NCBI GenBank assembly: GCA_011754535.1
Contig: JAAQVN010000002.1
Span: 1-64,000, forward strand
Reading direction: 5' to 3'
Source: Enterobacter asburiae
GTDB lineage: Bacteria; Pseudomonadota; Gammaproteobacteria; Enterobacterales; Enterobacteriaceae
DNA: 64,000 nt
Shown here one piece after another: positions 25,901 to 34,699 of this stretch; positions within the stretch are counted from its first letter, which is position 1; each line of letters opens with the position of its first letter. The translations under genes and the position numbers were made by a program. Below the pieces are notes generated by a model. It was not told the DNA's origin. It did not search any database and saw only the letters and a list, made by a program, of their open reading frames with translations.

Positions 25901-28118
25901 CGGCGGGCAGGATCACGTCAGCCTTACGCCCGGGCAGGCTGACGACGAGCCCCGCCTCCCCGAGGGCCTTAACGGTCACCGTATCGCCTCCCTTGAGCCG
26001 CGTCCCCTGCGCCTGACCCAGCACCGCCAGGCGGTCGCCCTCGGCCACGTGCAGCATGCCGGTGCGGTACAGCGACCAGCTGCTGTTGAGTTCAGACAGG
26101 CGGGTCACCCGCGTCTCACCCTGGGCGTTACGCAGCGTCAGGCTGTTGTTGCGGCCCGTCACGCGGTCAATGACAAAGCGTTCCCGGCTACGCTCTTCGG
26201 CATTCCAGCGCTCCATGACCATCCCCTCCCGGTAGTGGTCGCGCACCTGCTGATGGCGGCTGTCGAGCCAGACCGGCTCCAGCGTGGTGATACTGACCTC
26301 CCGCTCGCCCAGCACCTTTTCCGCCTTAAGCGCCTCGCGGACAGCGCCTGCCAGCACGGCCTGCTCGCGCGGACCTGAGACCTGCGCCACGCTGTGTTCA
26401 CCTGCGCGGACGCTTCGGGCAAAGTCAGCGGCCAGGCGGTCATACCGCTGCCGCCGGTCAGGCTCGCTGATAACCGAGACCTGCGTCTTCTCACCGCCCT
26501 GCCATGCGAGCGTGCTAACTCCCGCTTCCTTCATGACGGTGAGGGCGCTGCCGGTCCCGGTGCGCTGGCCGATGTCGGCTATCAGCAGCTGGACGTTATG
26601 GCGCAGCGCACCGTCGAGCAGCGTGAGCGTTTCTTTCAGGGTCAGCTTCTCCCCCTGGTCAACAATCAGCGTGCTGCCGGGCGTAAAGGCCATACCCTCC
26701 GTCAGCCCCCGCCTGTCGGTGATATGCTCGCCGCTGAGGCGCTCATCCTGCATAAGGGCGCTGCGCGAACGCCTGTCGGCGGCGATAATCTGCACGTCAC
26801 GCCCCTGTTCGCGCGCCATCATCGTCAGTTCCGCCACGCGCTCACGCTGGCCGGCCGCCCCGCCCTGACCCGAAATGATCGCCACCGGCGGACGGTCCTG
26901 GGCCAGGACACTCACGGCATCGCTGTATGACCGGCTGCGGGGCACGCTTTTATCCGGAAAAATGTCGGCCTGCCCCGTCCGCTGTAAATCGCGGGTCATC
27001 GCCGACACCGACAGCTCATCCAGCACGTGGATGTTCGAGGTAAACAGCCCCTTCTCTTTATCCAGCGGGATGAGCTGCTCATTTTTTATCGCCGCATCAA
27101 TGCCGTCACGCGCCATCTCCACCATGCCCGGCCGCGCGGGCAGCTGCCCGAGGGTGGTAGCCAGCAGTTCGGAATACGTGAACCGCGCCCGCCGGTCACT
27201 CAGCATCGCAATGGACTGTCCGACGCTGCTGTTAATATCAATGGCTTCAGGCGCCGTAACGGGAATATTCCCCTGCTCAACCCGCAGGTCTGCCGCCTCG
27301 CGGTAGGCTTTAATGTCAAACCCCGTCGCTTTCAGGGTCTGCATCCACTCGGCCATGCGCTGTTCGGGGTCAATCTTCTGCTTCGACTGGCGGGTGTCGA
27401 GCGCCGCCACGTCGCGGGACTTCAGGGACGCGTCATCCCCGACCGCCTCGCTGATGGTCCTGCTGCGGCTGGAATACGGCTCCGTCGGTACGCCCTTCAG
27501 CTCCCACATGCCGTGTTTGCCGACCGTCTCAGTCTCATAGCCCATCGCCGCGACGTCATCCTTCAGCGCGGCACGATACAGGCGGCCAAAGGCAATCTGG
27601 TTCGCGTAGATAACGAATCCCTCACGGCGTATCGTTTCGTCGACGTCCGGCATCAGCAGCCTCGCCAGCAGTGACTGGACGTGATACGGCGTGAAATACT
27701 GTCCGTTGCGGTCGTCGCCAAGCTCAAGCTCCATGAAGATCGCGCCGAGGAAGTCGTGGAATTTGGCCTCCAGTGCGCAGACCATCAGGCAGAAGAGCGT
27801 ATGCAGGTTGCTGATATCGCTCTCGCTGTACTTCGCGCAGATTTTGCGGCTCTGCTCAATATTCTCCGGCGTTCTTATCCGCGCCACATCCAGCTCGCTG
27901 GCGGCCAGCGTGATAAAGTCGCTGAACACCTCCCAGCGGCGCAGGCTGCGGGCGGTATCCCTGAACACGCTGATAAACTGGCGGCGGGCCTGGTCGATTG
28001 TCATCATCCGGTGCGGTATCGGCTGCGCGTTCACGGTGGGCAATACGGGTTTAGCGGGTGTTACTGGTGCGGCCTCTTTCGTCTGGTCAAAAAAGCTGGC
28101 AAAACTGAGTTGAGACAT
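22935..28118 (-). CDS. traI: Chimeric TraI: N6-methylase-like N-terminus fused to TraI helicase
   Basis: The 1727 aa reading frame starts well (AAGGAGGA before ATG 28118). From residue about 169 (VIYANQIAFGRLYRAALKDD) to the end it is F-type TraI, with Walker A GYAGVGKTTQ at about 970-979, LFLVDESSMVG, and the C-terminal region ending RDLERDKTLGGD. The first 168 residues are not TraI: they read MTIDQARRQFISVFRDTARS to DRNGQYFTPYHVQSLLARLL, the N-terminal helical part and GQYFTP motif of plasmid N6-adenine methylase-like proteins. The catalytic Tyr pair and the HxH metal site of the relaxase are therefore missing, and the methylase lacks its NPPY-type motif. Nicking and self-transfer should be lost; helicase activity could persist. 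Confidence 0.88.
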   Translation of the reverse strand: MSQLSFASFFDQTKEAAPVTPAKPVLPTVNAQPIPHRMMTIDQARRQFISVFRDTARSLRRWEVFSDFITLAASELDVARIRTPENIEQSRKICAKYSESDISNLHTLFCLMVCALEAKFHDFLGAIFMELELGDDRNGQYFTPYHVQSLLARLLMPDVDETIRREGFVIYANQIAFGRLYRAALKDDVAAMGYETETVGKHGMWELKGVPTEPYSSRSRTISEAVGDDASLKSRDVAALDTRQSKQKIDPEQRMAEWMQTLKATGFDIKAYREAADLRVEQGNIPVTAPEAIDINSSVGQSIAMLSDRRARFTYSELLATTLGQLPARPGMVEMARDGIDAAIKNEQLIPLDKEKGLFTSNIHVLDELSVSAMTRDLQRTGQADIFPDKSVPRSRSYSDAVSVLAQDRPPVAIISGQGGAAGQRERVAELTMMAREQGRDVQIIAADRRSRSALMQDERLSGEHITDRRGLTEGMAFTPGSTLIVDQGEKLTLKETLTLLDGALRHNVQLLIADIGQRTGTGSALTVMKEAGVSTLAWQGGEKTQVSVISEPDRRQRYDRLAADFARSVRAGEHSVAQVSGPREQAVLAGAVREALKAEKVLGEREVSITTLEPVWLDSRHQQVRDHYREGMVMERWNAEERSRERFVIDRVTGRNNSLTLRNAQGETRVTRLSELNSSWSLYRTGMLHVAEGDRLAVLGQAQGTRLKGGDTVTVKALGEAGLVVSLPGRKADVILPAGDSPFTAAKVGQGWVESPGRPVSDSATVFASLSQRELDNTTLNKLALSGRAVRLYSAQTAQKTTEKLSRQSAWSVVSKQIKDAAGHDRLDDALAHQKAGLHTPEQQAIHLAIPVLEGNGLAFTKPQLMAAAKEFEQDSLSLQAIEKEADRQVRSGALLSVPVSPGNGLQLLVSRQSYNAEKSIIRHVLEGKEAVTPLMDNVPDAQLAGLTDGQRNATRMILESPDRFTLVQGYAGVGKTTQFRAVMSAIGTLPEREQPRVIGVAPTHRAVSEMRDAGVPETQTLAAFIHDTQQQLRGGERPDFSNVLFLVDESSMVGNADMAKAYSLIAGGGGRVVSSGDTDQLQSIAPGQPFRLLQKRSAIDVAVMQEIVRQTPELKPAVYSLINRDIGSALTTIERVAPAQVPRRADAWQPDSSVMEFSREREEAIAKAMAAGGLLPGGEPATLLEAIVKDYTGRTPEAQAQTIVITALNADRRQVNAMIHDARQDAGEVGEKEVTLPVLTPANIRDGELRRMATWEASRDSLVLLDSTYYSIEALDGEAHLVTLKDTQGNTRSLSPAQAATEGVTLYRQDTITVSEGDRMRFSKSDNERGFVANSVWSVSEIKGDSVTLSDGKQTRTLTPSAEQAEQHIDLAYAVTVEGSQGASEPFSISLQGTDCGRKRMVSFESAYVALSRMKQHAQVYTDNRDKWVAAMEKSQAKSTAHDILEPRGDRVVANAARLTATAKALGEVPAGRAALRQAGLQPEGSMAKFISPGRKYPQPHVALPAFDRNGRQAGVWLSALTSGDGQLKGLAGEGRVMGSGDAAFAGLQASRNGESLLARDMEEGVRFARENPQSGVVVRLEGEARPWNPGAITGGRVWADSLPDSTGTQPGETVPPEVLAQQAREAEVQRELDKRAEEAVREMARSGDGPAGGADVAVRDVVRDMERIKETPASPLTLPDAPEERRRDEAVSQVVRENVQRDRLQQMERETVRDLERDKTLGGD

Positions 28119-28160
28119 AGTTCCTCCTTAAATGCCGCCCCGTAAGGAGCGGCTCCTCCG

Positions 28161-28424
28161 TCAGCTAAATGCCCGCTTCAGTTCGAGCGTGCGTAACACC
28201 TGCCCCCACTCACTCCCGCGCATGGCAGGAATACGAACGGCGCGCCCCTTCTTCCGGCAGTGCGCTATGTGACGGCCCAGCGCCCGCATTTCGGCGCTGA
28301 TGTCGTCACGGTCGATATCACTGCGTTTAATACGCACCTGTTTTTTTACGGGTGCGTTTTCCGCCTCAAGCATCTGGACATACAGGGCGGTCGGTGTAAC
28401 AATCGAAACTTCACTGAATTGCAT
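28161..28424 (-). CDS. Small leading-region protein of unknown function
   Basis: From ATG 28424 (after AAGGAA) the 87 aa basic protein begins MQFSEVSIVTPTALYVQMLE and contains KKQVRIKRSDIDRDDISAEM. The longer open frame upstream of this start has no ribosome site. It lies 43 bp before the chimeric traI gene and was presumably co-transcribed with the methylase that donated the fusion. Confidence 0.65.
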   Translation of the reverse strand: MQFSEVSIVTPTALYVQMLEAENAPVKKQVRIKRSDIDRDDISAEMRALGRHIAHCRKKGRAVRIPAMRGSEWGQVLRTLELKRAFS

Positions 28425-28509
28425 TGGTTTGTTCCTTTTGGTGAAGGCCGGATTAATCGTTCCTAGGCGTCTAATCCGGCGGGTTAAGGCAGGCGAAAGC
28501 CTGCTTTTC

Positions 28510-28854
28510 TCATTTCTGGCGCTGCACTCCCTCCTTAACGCGTGCCAGAATCTCCGCGTGGTCAAGGTTGCTGTAGTCACGCATCCGGTAATAACGGATA
28601 CCGATCCGCGCGTAGATTTCGGTCACATTGCCGCAGACCATTTCCGCCATCATGAAGGTTTCACACTCGCCGTCTTCACTGCTGCACCAGTTCATCGGGT
28701 ACATCAGGCCCAGTGCATCATGGAAGGCGTGAACGTCGATTTCGACGGGCGCGGTCAGGTATGACTTTTCGCGGCTCAGCCAGTACGCGCGTTCGGCCTC
28801 ACTGGTCGCGTAAATACCTGCTTCGGCACTGGATTCGGTCAGATTTAAGTGCAT
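28510..28854 (-). CDS. Conserved plasmid protein of unknown function
   Basis: 114 aa, acidic, starting MHLNLTESSAEAGIYATSEA after GGAGATAA. No signal peptide, membrane segment or known motif is visible. Position within the same-strand chain of leading-region genes supports it as real. Confidence 0.68.
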   Translation of the reverse strand: MHLNLTESSAEAGIYATSEAERAYWLSREKSYLTAPVEIDVHAFHDALGLMYPMNWCSSEDGECETFMMAEMVCGNVTEIYARIGIRYYRMRDYSNLDHAEILARVKEGVQRQK

Positions 28855-28900
28855 GGCTTATCTCCTTCTGGTTAATGGCGTTGATATTTCGCCGTGGTGG

Positions 28901-29188
28901 TTATTCGTCGAACGTGATGCCGGAAAAATGCGCCATCAGGTGCAGCATGTCGGCAATCTCGTCGACTTTCTGCTGAATGGCTGGCGTGGCTTTCAGGATG
29001 CGCGTGACAGCGGTTCTGAGTTCGCCCATATAGCGGTTTGCAGACTCGCCCAGCGCCGTTTTGTCCGTATTGCTCTGGTACTTCATCAGGGCTTTACTGA
29101 CGTGGTTTTGCAGGGTATCAAGCTCGCTGAGCGCGCTTTTCTCCCATGCGTCGAAGCTGAACGTACTGTTCGTGTTGCTGTTGCTCAT
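28901..29188 (-). CDS. Small acidic helical leading-region protein, unknown
   Basis: 95 aa, starting MSNSNTNSTFSFDAWEKSAL, predicted almost wholly helical (KSALSELDTLQNHVSKALMK, AIQQKVDEIADMLHLM). It belongs to the minus-strand series running toward traI. No function can be assigned. Confidence 0.62.
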   Translation of the reverse strand: MSNSNTNSTFSFDAWEKSALSELDTLQNHVSKALMKYQSNTDKTALGESANRYMGELRTAVTRILKATPAIQQKVDEIADMLHLMAHFSGITFDE

Positions 29189-29241
29189 AATGTTTCTCCG
29201 TTGTGACTGGCGGCATCCCCTGCCGCCAGCCGGTTAAGTAA

Positions 29242-29616
29242 TCAGTAATCCGCCGCCAGCTCGATCATCAGGTCAGCACATTCACCATCGGCACGTTCTT
29301 CTTCCGCAGTCGTCAGCATGTAACCCCGTTTCTCTGCCGCCCCCATAAACACAGGACGGTCTTTCAGTGGCAGTTCTGCCAGGTAGTGCATAGCCATACC
29401 CAGCAGACGGGACTCATAAATCTCGTAGTGCAGGCCACACCCCCGGTTAGCCTGTATTTCCATACGGGCCAGCACCACGTCCGCGCGAATAACATCGAAC
29501 GGGTTACGGGAATGGATATTGCGCACAAAGCCATCAGTACGCAGGGACGAGGTTTTCACCCATCTTTCGGTAGATTCTTTGGTGGCGGTTTTGACGTTGA
29601 CGTTTTGTGTGTTCAT
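29242..29616 (-). CDS. Leading-region protein, unknown
   Basis: 124 aa starting MNTQNVNVKTATKESTERWV and ending ADGECADLMIELAADY. A conserved-looking core (RNPFDVIRADVVLARMEIQA) and lack of shadow-gene composition support it. It follows the 0.4 kb repeat-bearing gap below and may be expressed from it. Confidence 0.65.
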   Translation of the reverse strand: MNTQNVNVKTATKESTERWVKTSSLRTDGFVRNIHSRNPFDVIRADVVLARMEIQANRGCGLHYEIYESRLLGMAMHYLAELPLKDRPVFMGAAEKRGYMLTTAEEERADGECADLMIELAADY

Positions 29617-29717
29617 CCTGCTTTTCCTCCTGTCTGGTGGTTAATCCATCTCTCGGTGAGTTCCCTGGCGGCAAAGGGCAAAGGAGCAACGGCGGGGCGG
29701 CAGGAGAAGGGCGGAGA

Positions 29718-29751
29718 CAAAAGTTTTTGCGATCCTTCGCAAAAACTTTTG
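29718..29751. other. Perfect 15 bp hairpin
   Basis: Arms CAAAAGTTTTTGCGA (29718-29732) and its complement (29737-29751) with loop TCCT, no T-tail beyond the arm. It sits in the 422 bp gap 29617-30038, which holds no gene. Confidence 0.7.
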
Positions 29752-29880
29752 GCGGAGTGCATTTCACCCTTCGGATGACGACACGGCGGTGCTACGACAA
29801 CCCCTCCGCCCGGGGACTTAACGGGAGAGGGCTCGCCAGAGGTACGGGGAGAGGATGAACACACCCGACACGGCGGAACG

Positions 29881-30058
29881 ACGGGGCGTCAGAGGACTGT
29901 CGGCAGTTTTACCGCCGACAGGGTGAAGCGGCGCGTCCGTTTACGGACGCAGCAAGCGCAGGGGTTGACGTTGCGTCAGGATGGATGCCCGGAGGGCGGA
30001 GACGGTTTACCGGCTCCGTTCACGACAGCCGTGTCCCGTCAGGGACGACGCCCGGATA
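29881..30058 (-). repeat. GC-rich leading-region repeat, second family, copy 1
   Basis: Imperfect match to 34700-34957: shared blocks around CGCAGCAAGC, TTGACGTTGCG, CCCGGAGGG/CCCCGGAGGGG and CGACAGCC..CCCG(T/C)CAGGGA. Both copies lie between genes and contain several hairpins. Such elements in F-type leading regions can act as promoters on single-stranded incoming DNA; that role is inferred here. Confidence 0.5.
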
Positions 30059-30491
30059 TTGCCGTAACGGTGATGCCAGCCAGTTCATTAGCCAGCCCCG
30101 CCAGCGTGTACCGTTTTTTATCCAGCACATCAGCCCGCAGCAGCAGGCTGTTTACCAGAAAGGTATCCAGTACCGGCATTCTGAGCAGACATTTAATCCG
30201 CTGTCCGCTGGCTGACTGAAGCAACAGCATCCAGTGGTCACAGACTTCGCCGGGGCTGGTCAGCATGAACCAGTGTCTGCCATGCGGTGGAACATACCGC
30301 AGGCTAACGGGCCATACGCCACCGTATTCAGTGTGATTCTCGGGTGAAACCACCCTGCCCTCCGGCAAAACCAACTCCCGCAGCACGGCCTGCGTCAGCA
30401 CCTTACGAGAAGACCAGCCATCAGAGCGAAACTGCTCATAATCCTCCGGCGTCATGGCAACCAGCGCCGATAATGTCAGTCCTTTATTCAG
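30039..30491 (-). CDS. Diverged second PsiB-like protein, probable CTG start
   Basis: The 150 aa reading frame aligns without gaps to the psiB product (31621-32052) from residue 1: LNKGLTLSALVAMTPEDYEQ against [20 protein letters not shown], then LTQAVLREL against LTHAVMRDL, and YGGVWPVSLRYVPPHG against [16 protein letters not shown]. No ATG or GTG precedes this; CTG 30491 lies 6 nt after AGGAGG and exactly at the PsiB Met position (in-frame TTG 30572 lacks a site). PsiB binds RecA and blunts the SOS response during plasmid entry. The C-terminus diverges, so it may have another partner. Confidence 0.7.
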   Translation of the reverse strand: MNKGLTLSALVAMTPEDYEQFRSDGWSSRKVLTQAVLRELVLPEGRVVSPENHTEYGGVWPVSLRYVPPHGRHWFMLTSPGEVCDHWMLLLQSASGQRIKCLLRMPVLDTFLVNSLLLRADVLDKKRYTLAGLANELAGITVTAISGRRP

Positions 30492-30575
30492 AATCAGCCT
30501 CCTTTTATTGCTGCAGACTACGACTGCTCTCCGGCTCCTGCAGCCCTGAAGATTTCCAGGGGATAATAACAAAAC

Positions 30576-30899
30576 TCACCGGTGAGACTTCCCTCGATAA
30601 TAGTCCGGTCGCGCCGCAAGTTCCTGCCCGATGAGTTCATCAGCAAACAGCGGCGCAATTCTGTTAACACGACGCGCCAGATTCCGTCGGCGGGTGGCAG
30701 CCTTACGCTCGTCGGTCCAGCGTCTGATCTGTCTGTCACACAGAAAATCAATGCAGACAGCATATCCGGCTCCGGCAACCCACAGTGACATCACGGACTC
30801 AGGGGCGGGCTTCCCTGCCTCCACCACTTCTGACGCCAGTTCAGGCTCACCAGGACAGGGACCAGGACGCTTCCAGCGCAGTGAGTAACGCCACTTCAT
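30576..30899 (-). CDS. Small protein downstream of psiA, unknown
   Basis: 107 aa, Arg-rich, starting [20 protein letters not shown] and containing IRRWTDERKAATRRRNLARR. Its ATG overlaps the psiA stop (ATGA), so it is the third gene of a coupled psiB-psiA operon. No domain is recognised. Confidence 0.72.
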   Translation of the reverse strand: MKWRYSLRWKRPGPCPGEPELASEVVEAGKPAPESVMSLWVAGAGYAVCIDFLCDRQIRRWTDERKAATRRRNLARRVNRIAPLFADELIGQELAARPDYYRGKSHR

Positions 30900-31624
30900 A
30901 CCCGCCCCTGTATTGTCAGCTTGTTGGGTACCATCCAGCGCTCCAGCTGCCTGACAGACTCAGTGCTTTCCCTTGCCAGCGCATCCGTTTCAGCCATCAC
31001 CATCCAGAAAGGCTGACTCTCCATCGTCCAGCGCTCCATTGGCTCCAGTGACGGGAAACGTTCGCTCCAGCGCCAGAACATCTCCTCCAGGTCGTACTGG
31101 CGCAGTTCAGTCCCCGACCAGCGCGCGCTCCAGCTGCCGACCGTTTCAGGCGTATGGAATGCCAGCTCTGTCTCCGCCTGCCCCGCCAACGCCTGGTAAG
31201 CCCGCTCACGCTGACACTGTTCCTTGTGGCGCTGGCGGGTGTATTTTTCATCCCGCAGCGCGGCCTGACAGCGAACCCGCTCGGTCTGCTGAAAGGCCAC
31301 CTCCGGAAAGAGGCGCTGACCCGCACCAACGGGAAGCGGCAGCCAGCAACGCGTCCCGCGACTTTCAATCAGCGCATCGATGGCACTGAGCCAGCTGTCC
31401 CTGCAGCCCCGCAGCTCCCGCGCCGTCAGCACCGGCGCAAAATGATGGATTTCCCTGAGTGAGATGCGTGTGCTGCCCGTGAGTCGCCGGAAAAAGGCGC
31501 TGGCATACGGATACATCGTGGACACCGCGCCGCGCGACCGCCTGCGTTCAACCTCAGCGATAGCCTCCATCGCGGCGCGTCGCTCAGGGCTGAAGGGAAC
31601 CAGTGACAGGTTTGCAGGTATCAT
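30896..31624 (-). CDS. psiA: PsiA, plasmid SOS-inhibition-locus protein
   Basis: 242 aa from ATG 31624, which overlaps the psiB TGA as ATGA; the longer upstream frame is a psiB shadow. Features shared with F PsiA include [33 protein letters not shown] and the C-terminal [14 protein letters not shown]. Encoded with psiB in F and IncI leading regions; its own biochemical role is unclear. Confidence 0.9.
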   Translation of the reverse strand: MIPANLSLVPFSPERRAAMEAIAEVERRRSRGAVSTMYPYASAFFRRLTGSTRISLREIHHFAPVLTARELRGCRDSWLSAIDALIESRGTRCWLPLPVGAGQRLFPEVAFQQTERVRCQAALRDEKYTRQRHKEQCQRERAYQALAGQAETELAFHTPETVGSWSARWSGTELRQYDLEEMFWRWSERFPSLEPMERWTMESQPFWMVMAETDALARESTESVRQLERWMVPNKLTIQGRV

Positions 31625-32052
31625 GCCGCGCCCTCCGCTGCCAGAATACTGATGATGCTGGCCTGACTGTATCCGTCCGCATCGAGACGCGCAGTCAGGC
31701 TGACGGTGTGGCTGACAGGCTCCGGCTGGTAGCCGCTCAGGGTACGAATGACGGAGAACGGGCGACCGCTGGCGGGAACGAACACCACCATCCACGCCGG
31801 GCTGATGGCACCAGGACTGCACACCGCCAGATGGAAGTTGCCGTGTGAGGGCGTAAAGCGAATTTGCACAGGAAAGAACCCGCCGAATTCACTCCGGTAT
31901 TCACCGTTCATGTCCCAGTTTTCAGGGCAGGACAGGTCACGCATGACGGCGTGGGTCAGTTCGCGGCGAAAGTCCTCGCCGCTGTCGCGCCAGTCCTCAA
32001 ACTCATCACAGGACATCGTTTTCAGTACATCGGGGGTCAGAACAGTTTGCAT
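31621..32052 (-). CDS. psiB: PsiB, SOS inhibitor
   Basis: 143 aa, matching F PsiB (144 aa) throughout: [55 protein letters not shown]. PsiB binds free RecA and prevents SOS induction when single-stranded plasmid DNA enters a new host. It follows the large ParB-like gene by 42 bp and is coupled to psiA. Confidence 0.94.
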   Translation of the reverse strand: MQTVLTPDVLKTMSCDEFEDWRDSGEDFRRELTHAVMRDLSCPENWDMNGEYRSEFGGFFPVQIRFTPSHGNFHLAVCSPGAISPAWMVVFVPASGRPFSVIRTLSGYQPEPVSHTVSLTARLDADGYSQASIISILAAEGAA

Positions 32053-32094
32053 AACTATCTCCTTATTGCCGCCCCGCAGGGCGGCTCTCCGTTA

Positions 32095-34104
32095 TCAGGC
32101 GGCGTGTGCCGTGTTGGTGGTGTCGTTGTCAGTCCTGTCGGTATCTGAAACAGCGTCGTCAGCATCGGCCTTACCCGCTGGCTCAGACCCTTTCAGCCAT
32201 GCCGGAACCCAGCGTTTATGCTGCATGAAGTGCTCCGCATGCGCTGCTGCATCGCCCTTCTTCATCTTCTCCGCGTCACCCGCAGCGCCCGTCAGCCCCG
32301 CCTCTTTCAGGGAGGCCACAATCTGCGGATGTTTCAGGCTGCCGAAGTAGTTGTCCTTCGTCGGCTGCCACCAGTCGCGCAGGTGGAAGCCGATTGCCGC
32401 CTCGACCGTATCGAGGGTACTGCGCGAGGTGTGCCCCATATCGCGGGTCTGTACCCCGTCAACGGAACAGGCCGTGCAGAAGGCCATCAGCGACATCAAC
32501 ACCCCGCCGTCAAGGGCAAAGAAGGTGGTGAAGTCCTTCTCCCACCCTTCCGGCAGCAGGGCTTTCAGCCTTGCCTGTTCGGTCATCAGGATGTTAAACG
32601 CTGCGCCATCCTTACCGGACGGGGCGTTCTCCGTCAGGCTGCCGTGGGACACGGTCAGGCTGATACGGAACGGGTGCGTCGTGGTCAGACAGCCTGAAAA
32701 TACGCAGGTACACATGCGCCAGACCATCAGCGCCACCGCCTTTTCGGGCTGCTGCATCAGCGCCGCCTGGACTGCCAGCGTACGCTCGCAGGTCATTTTC
32801 GTGAGCAGCGGGACGCTGATCCCCTCTGCGGCGTCGGGCTGGCGTGAGGTGAACGACACCGTTACGCTGCTGGTTTCGGTTTCTTCCGTCATATCCGCTT
32901 TCAGGCGCACACCGCGCTGCACATACACCTGCCCTTCGTACAGGCTGACCATCACCCCCGCGCCTGACTTCATGTCGTCAGTCCACGCGCTGACTTCTCC
33001 CGCCGTCTGAATAGCGAGGATATCCGCTTCGATCGCATCCGACTCGTCGCAAACGCTGTCATATGTGTCGTACTGCTCCCGCAGCGCATCAAGACACTGC
33101 TGCTGCTCAAGGGTGTATACAGGCTCGGGTTCAACAGGCTGAGCGAACTCCTTACCGTCTTCGCCGTGGTACCAGATGCGGGCTGCGCGTCCGCGACCCC
33201 ATGCCCAGCCCTCACGCTGCCGAATGTCCTGCGCGATACGCTCCAGCTTCTCCTGCACCAGACGCTCAACCAGCACGCTGTCTGCCGTGCCGTCGCCCTC
33301 GTCCTGGCTGAACAGATCTTCACGGACGTAACCCCCTGCCGCCTCATACGCTTCGCGCCCAATAAACCGGAATTTGGTGTTGTCGGTGCGCATCTCGGTT
33401 TCGGTAATGGCGCGTTTAATCAGGTGTGCGGGCGCGTTCGACCAGCTGGCCTTCACGCTTTCAAATACATCTACCTGACGGGCAGGATCGTCCTCGAGAC
33501 AGAGCGCCTGACACTGCTCAACGGTCAGTTCGTCCTGCGCGAGCTTATCCATCAGTGACGGCGCCAGGTTTGCCAGCTTCAGCATGCGCTGCACGTGACG
33601 GGAGCCGAAGCCGAGCGCATCGCCAATCTGAGAGGGGGTTTTGCCCTGCTCTGCCAGCGTACGGAAACCTGCGATCTGCTCTGCCGGATGCATGGCGGCG
33701 CGCTGCTCGTTCTCAGCGATGGAGGCAAGGGCAGCAATGTCGTCTGAGACGCGTTTCACCATGACGGTATGATCGGCCGCAAGACGGTCTTCCTGCGCCA
33801 GCAGATTCAGGGCAGTCAGTCGGCGGCCACCTGCGGCCACGCCGGATTGTCCGTCCGCGAGGGTGTGAACAATCAGGTTCTGCAGCAGTCCGAGCGCTTC
33901 GATGGAGTCAGCCAGACCGCGAACGCTGTCCACGGAATACGGGATAGTGCGCACGTTCAGCGGGGATTTAGCGAGACTGGACAGCGGAACATACTCGATG
34001 ACAGCGGCCTCAAGGGCGACCTTCAGGGCTTCTTCCTGCGCCTTCGTGATTTTTTTGCTGCTCGCTTTTTTGGGTGCTTTTGCTTTAATATCGGTTACTG
34101 ACAT
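32095..34104 (-). CDS. Large ParB/Spo0J-domain leading-region protein
   Basis: 669 aa. The N-terminal 230 residues hold a ParB nuclease-like domain (YVPLSSLAKSPLNVRTIPY, VAAGGRRLTALNLLA) and a KorB-type HTH (KTPSQIGDALGFGSRHVQRM). The long C-terminal part has no known domain and an acidic tail (DADDAVSDTDRTDND). This is the conserved leading-region protein of F and IncI-like plasmids, not the partition ParB, which is encoded at 43162-44139. It likely acts early after conjugal entry; the exact role is unknown. Confidence 0.88.
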   Translation of the reverse strand: MSVTDIKAKAPKKASSKKITKAQEEALKVALEAAVIEYVPLSSLAKSPLNVRTIPYSVDSVRGLADSIEALGLLQNLIVHTLADGQSGVAAGGRRLTALNLLAQEDRLAADHTVMVKRVSDDIAALASIAENEQRAAMHPAEQIAGFRTLAEQGKTPSQIGDALGFGSRHVQRMLKLANLAPSLMDKLAQDELTVEQCQALCLEDDPARQVDVFESVKASWSNAPAHLIKRAITETEMRTDNTKFRFIGREAYEAAGGYVREDLFSQDEGDGTADSVLVERLVQEKLERIAQDIRQREGWAWGRGRAARIWYHGEDGKEFAQPVEPEPVYTLEQQQCLDALREQYDTYDSVCDESDAIEADILAIQTAGEVSAWTDDMKSGAGVMVSLYEGQVYVQRGVRLKADMTEETETSSVTVSFTSRQPDAAEGISVPLLTKMTCERTLAVQAALMQQPEKAVALMVWRMCTCVFSGCLTTTHPFRISLTVSHGSLTENAPSGKDGAAFNILMTEQARLKALLPEGWEKDFTTFFALDGGVLMSLMAFCTACSVDGVQTRDMGHTSRSTLDTVEAAIGFHLRDWWQPTKDNYFGSLKHPQIVASLKEAGLTGAAGDAEKMKKGDAAAHAEHFMQHKRWVPAWLKGSEPAGKADADDAVSDTDRTDNDTTNTAHAA

Positions 34105-34175
34105 AGTTAATACCTCTCTGATATTGATGGTTGTCCGGCCCTGCGGAGTTACCGCTCCGGCAGGGCACCTCTTTC

Positions 34176-34406
34176 TTACTGCGGCTTGCGGATACCGTAG
34201 TCCGCGATATAACGGTTGAGCCAGTACGTGCCGCCCGGCTCAAAGTTCCATGTGCGCCAGACCATCTCACCGTCCTTACGGACAACCAGGCGAAAATGCG
34301 CACCCTGATCGTCCTCAATTGCCACGTTGGTGTACTGCGCCGCAACGGCCTCAGCCTGTTCGCGGGTAAAGGTGTCGTCGGGTAAAACCGCCAGCGCCTC
34401 GCTCAT
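34176..34406 (-). CDS. DUF905-family plasmid protein
   Basis: 76 aa, starting [20 protein letters not shown] with the family core [20 protein letters not shown]. Ribosome site AGGAGGAGC lies just before ATG 34406. Found in leading regions of F-like plasmids; function unknown. Confidence 0.85.
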   Translation of the reverse strand: MSEALAVLPDDTFTREQAEAVAAQYTNVAIEDDQGAHFRLVVRKDGEMVWRTWNFEPGGTYWLNRYIADYGIRKPQ

Positions 34407-34699
34407 GTTGCTCCTCCTTCTGAACCTGTTTTGCTTTTAAAAAACCATCACCCGTTGAGTTGCCGGGGCCGCGGTTTTGACGTTTTGCGGGGACCTGCTG
34501 AACGCCCCGATGGTTGTTACCTTCACCCGTTTGAGAGCCGTTCGCCGCAGGGGCGTAAACCAGCGCGGGTGATGGCGGATGTCCAGGGCGCGGTTTACCG
34601 CGTGCCATTTACCCTGGACAGCTGACAGCGGCTGTGCTTGTCTCAGCCCCGGCGAAAGGACTCAAAAGGGTGAAATGACCAGGAGAAAATGAGCAGGAA

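Noticed and set aside
32095..34104. ParB-like gene as the plasmid partition gene
   Set aside because: It has no parA partner and belongs to the leading region; the P1-type locus at 43-45 kb does partition.
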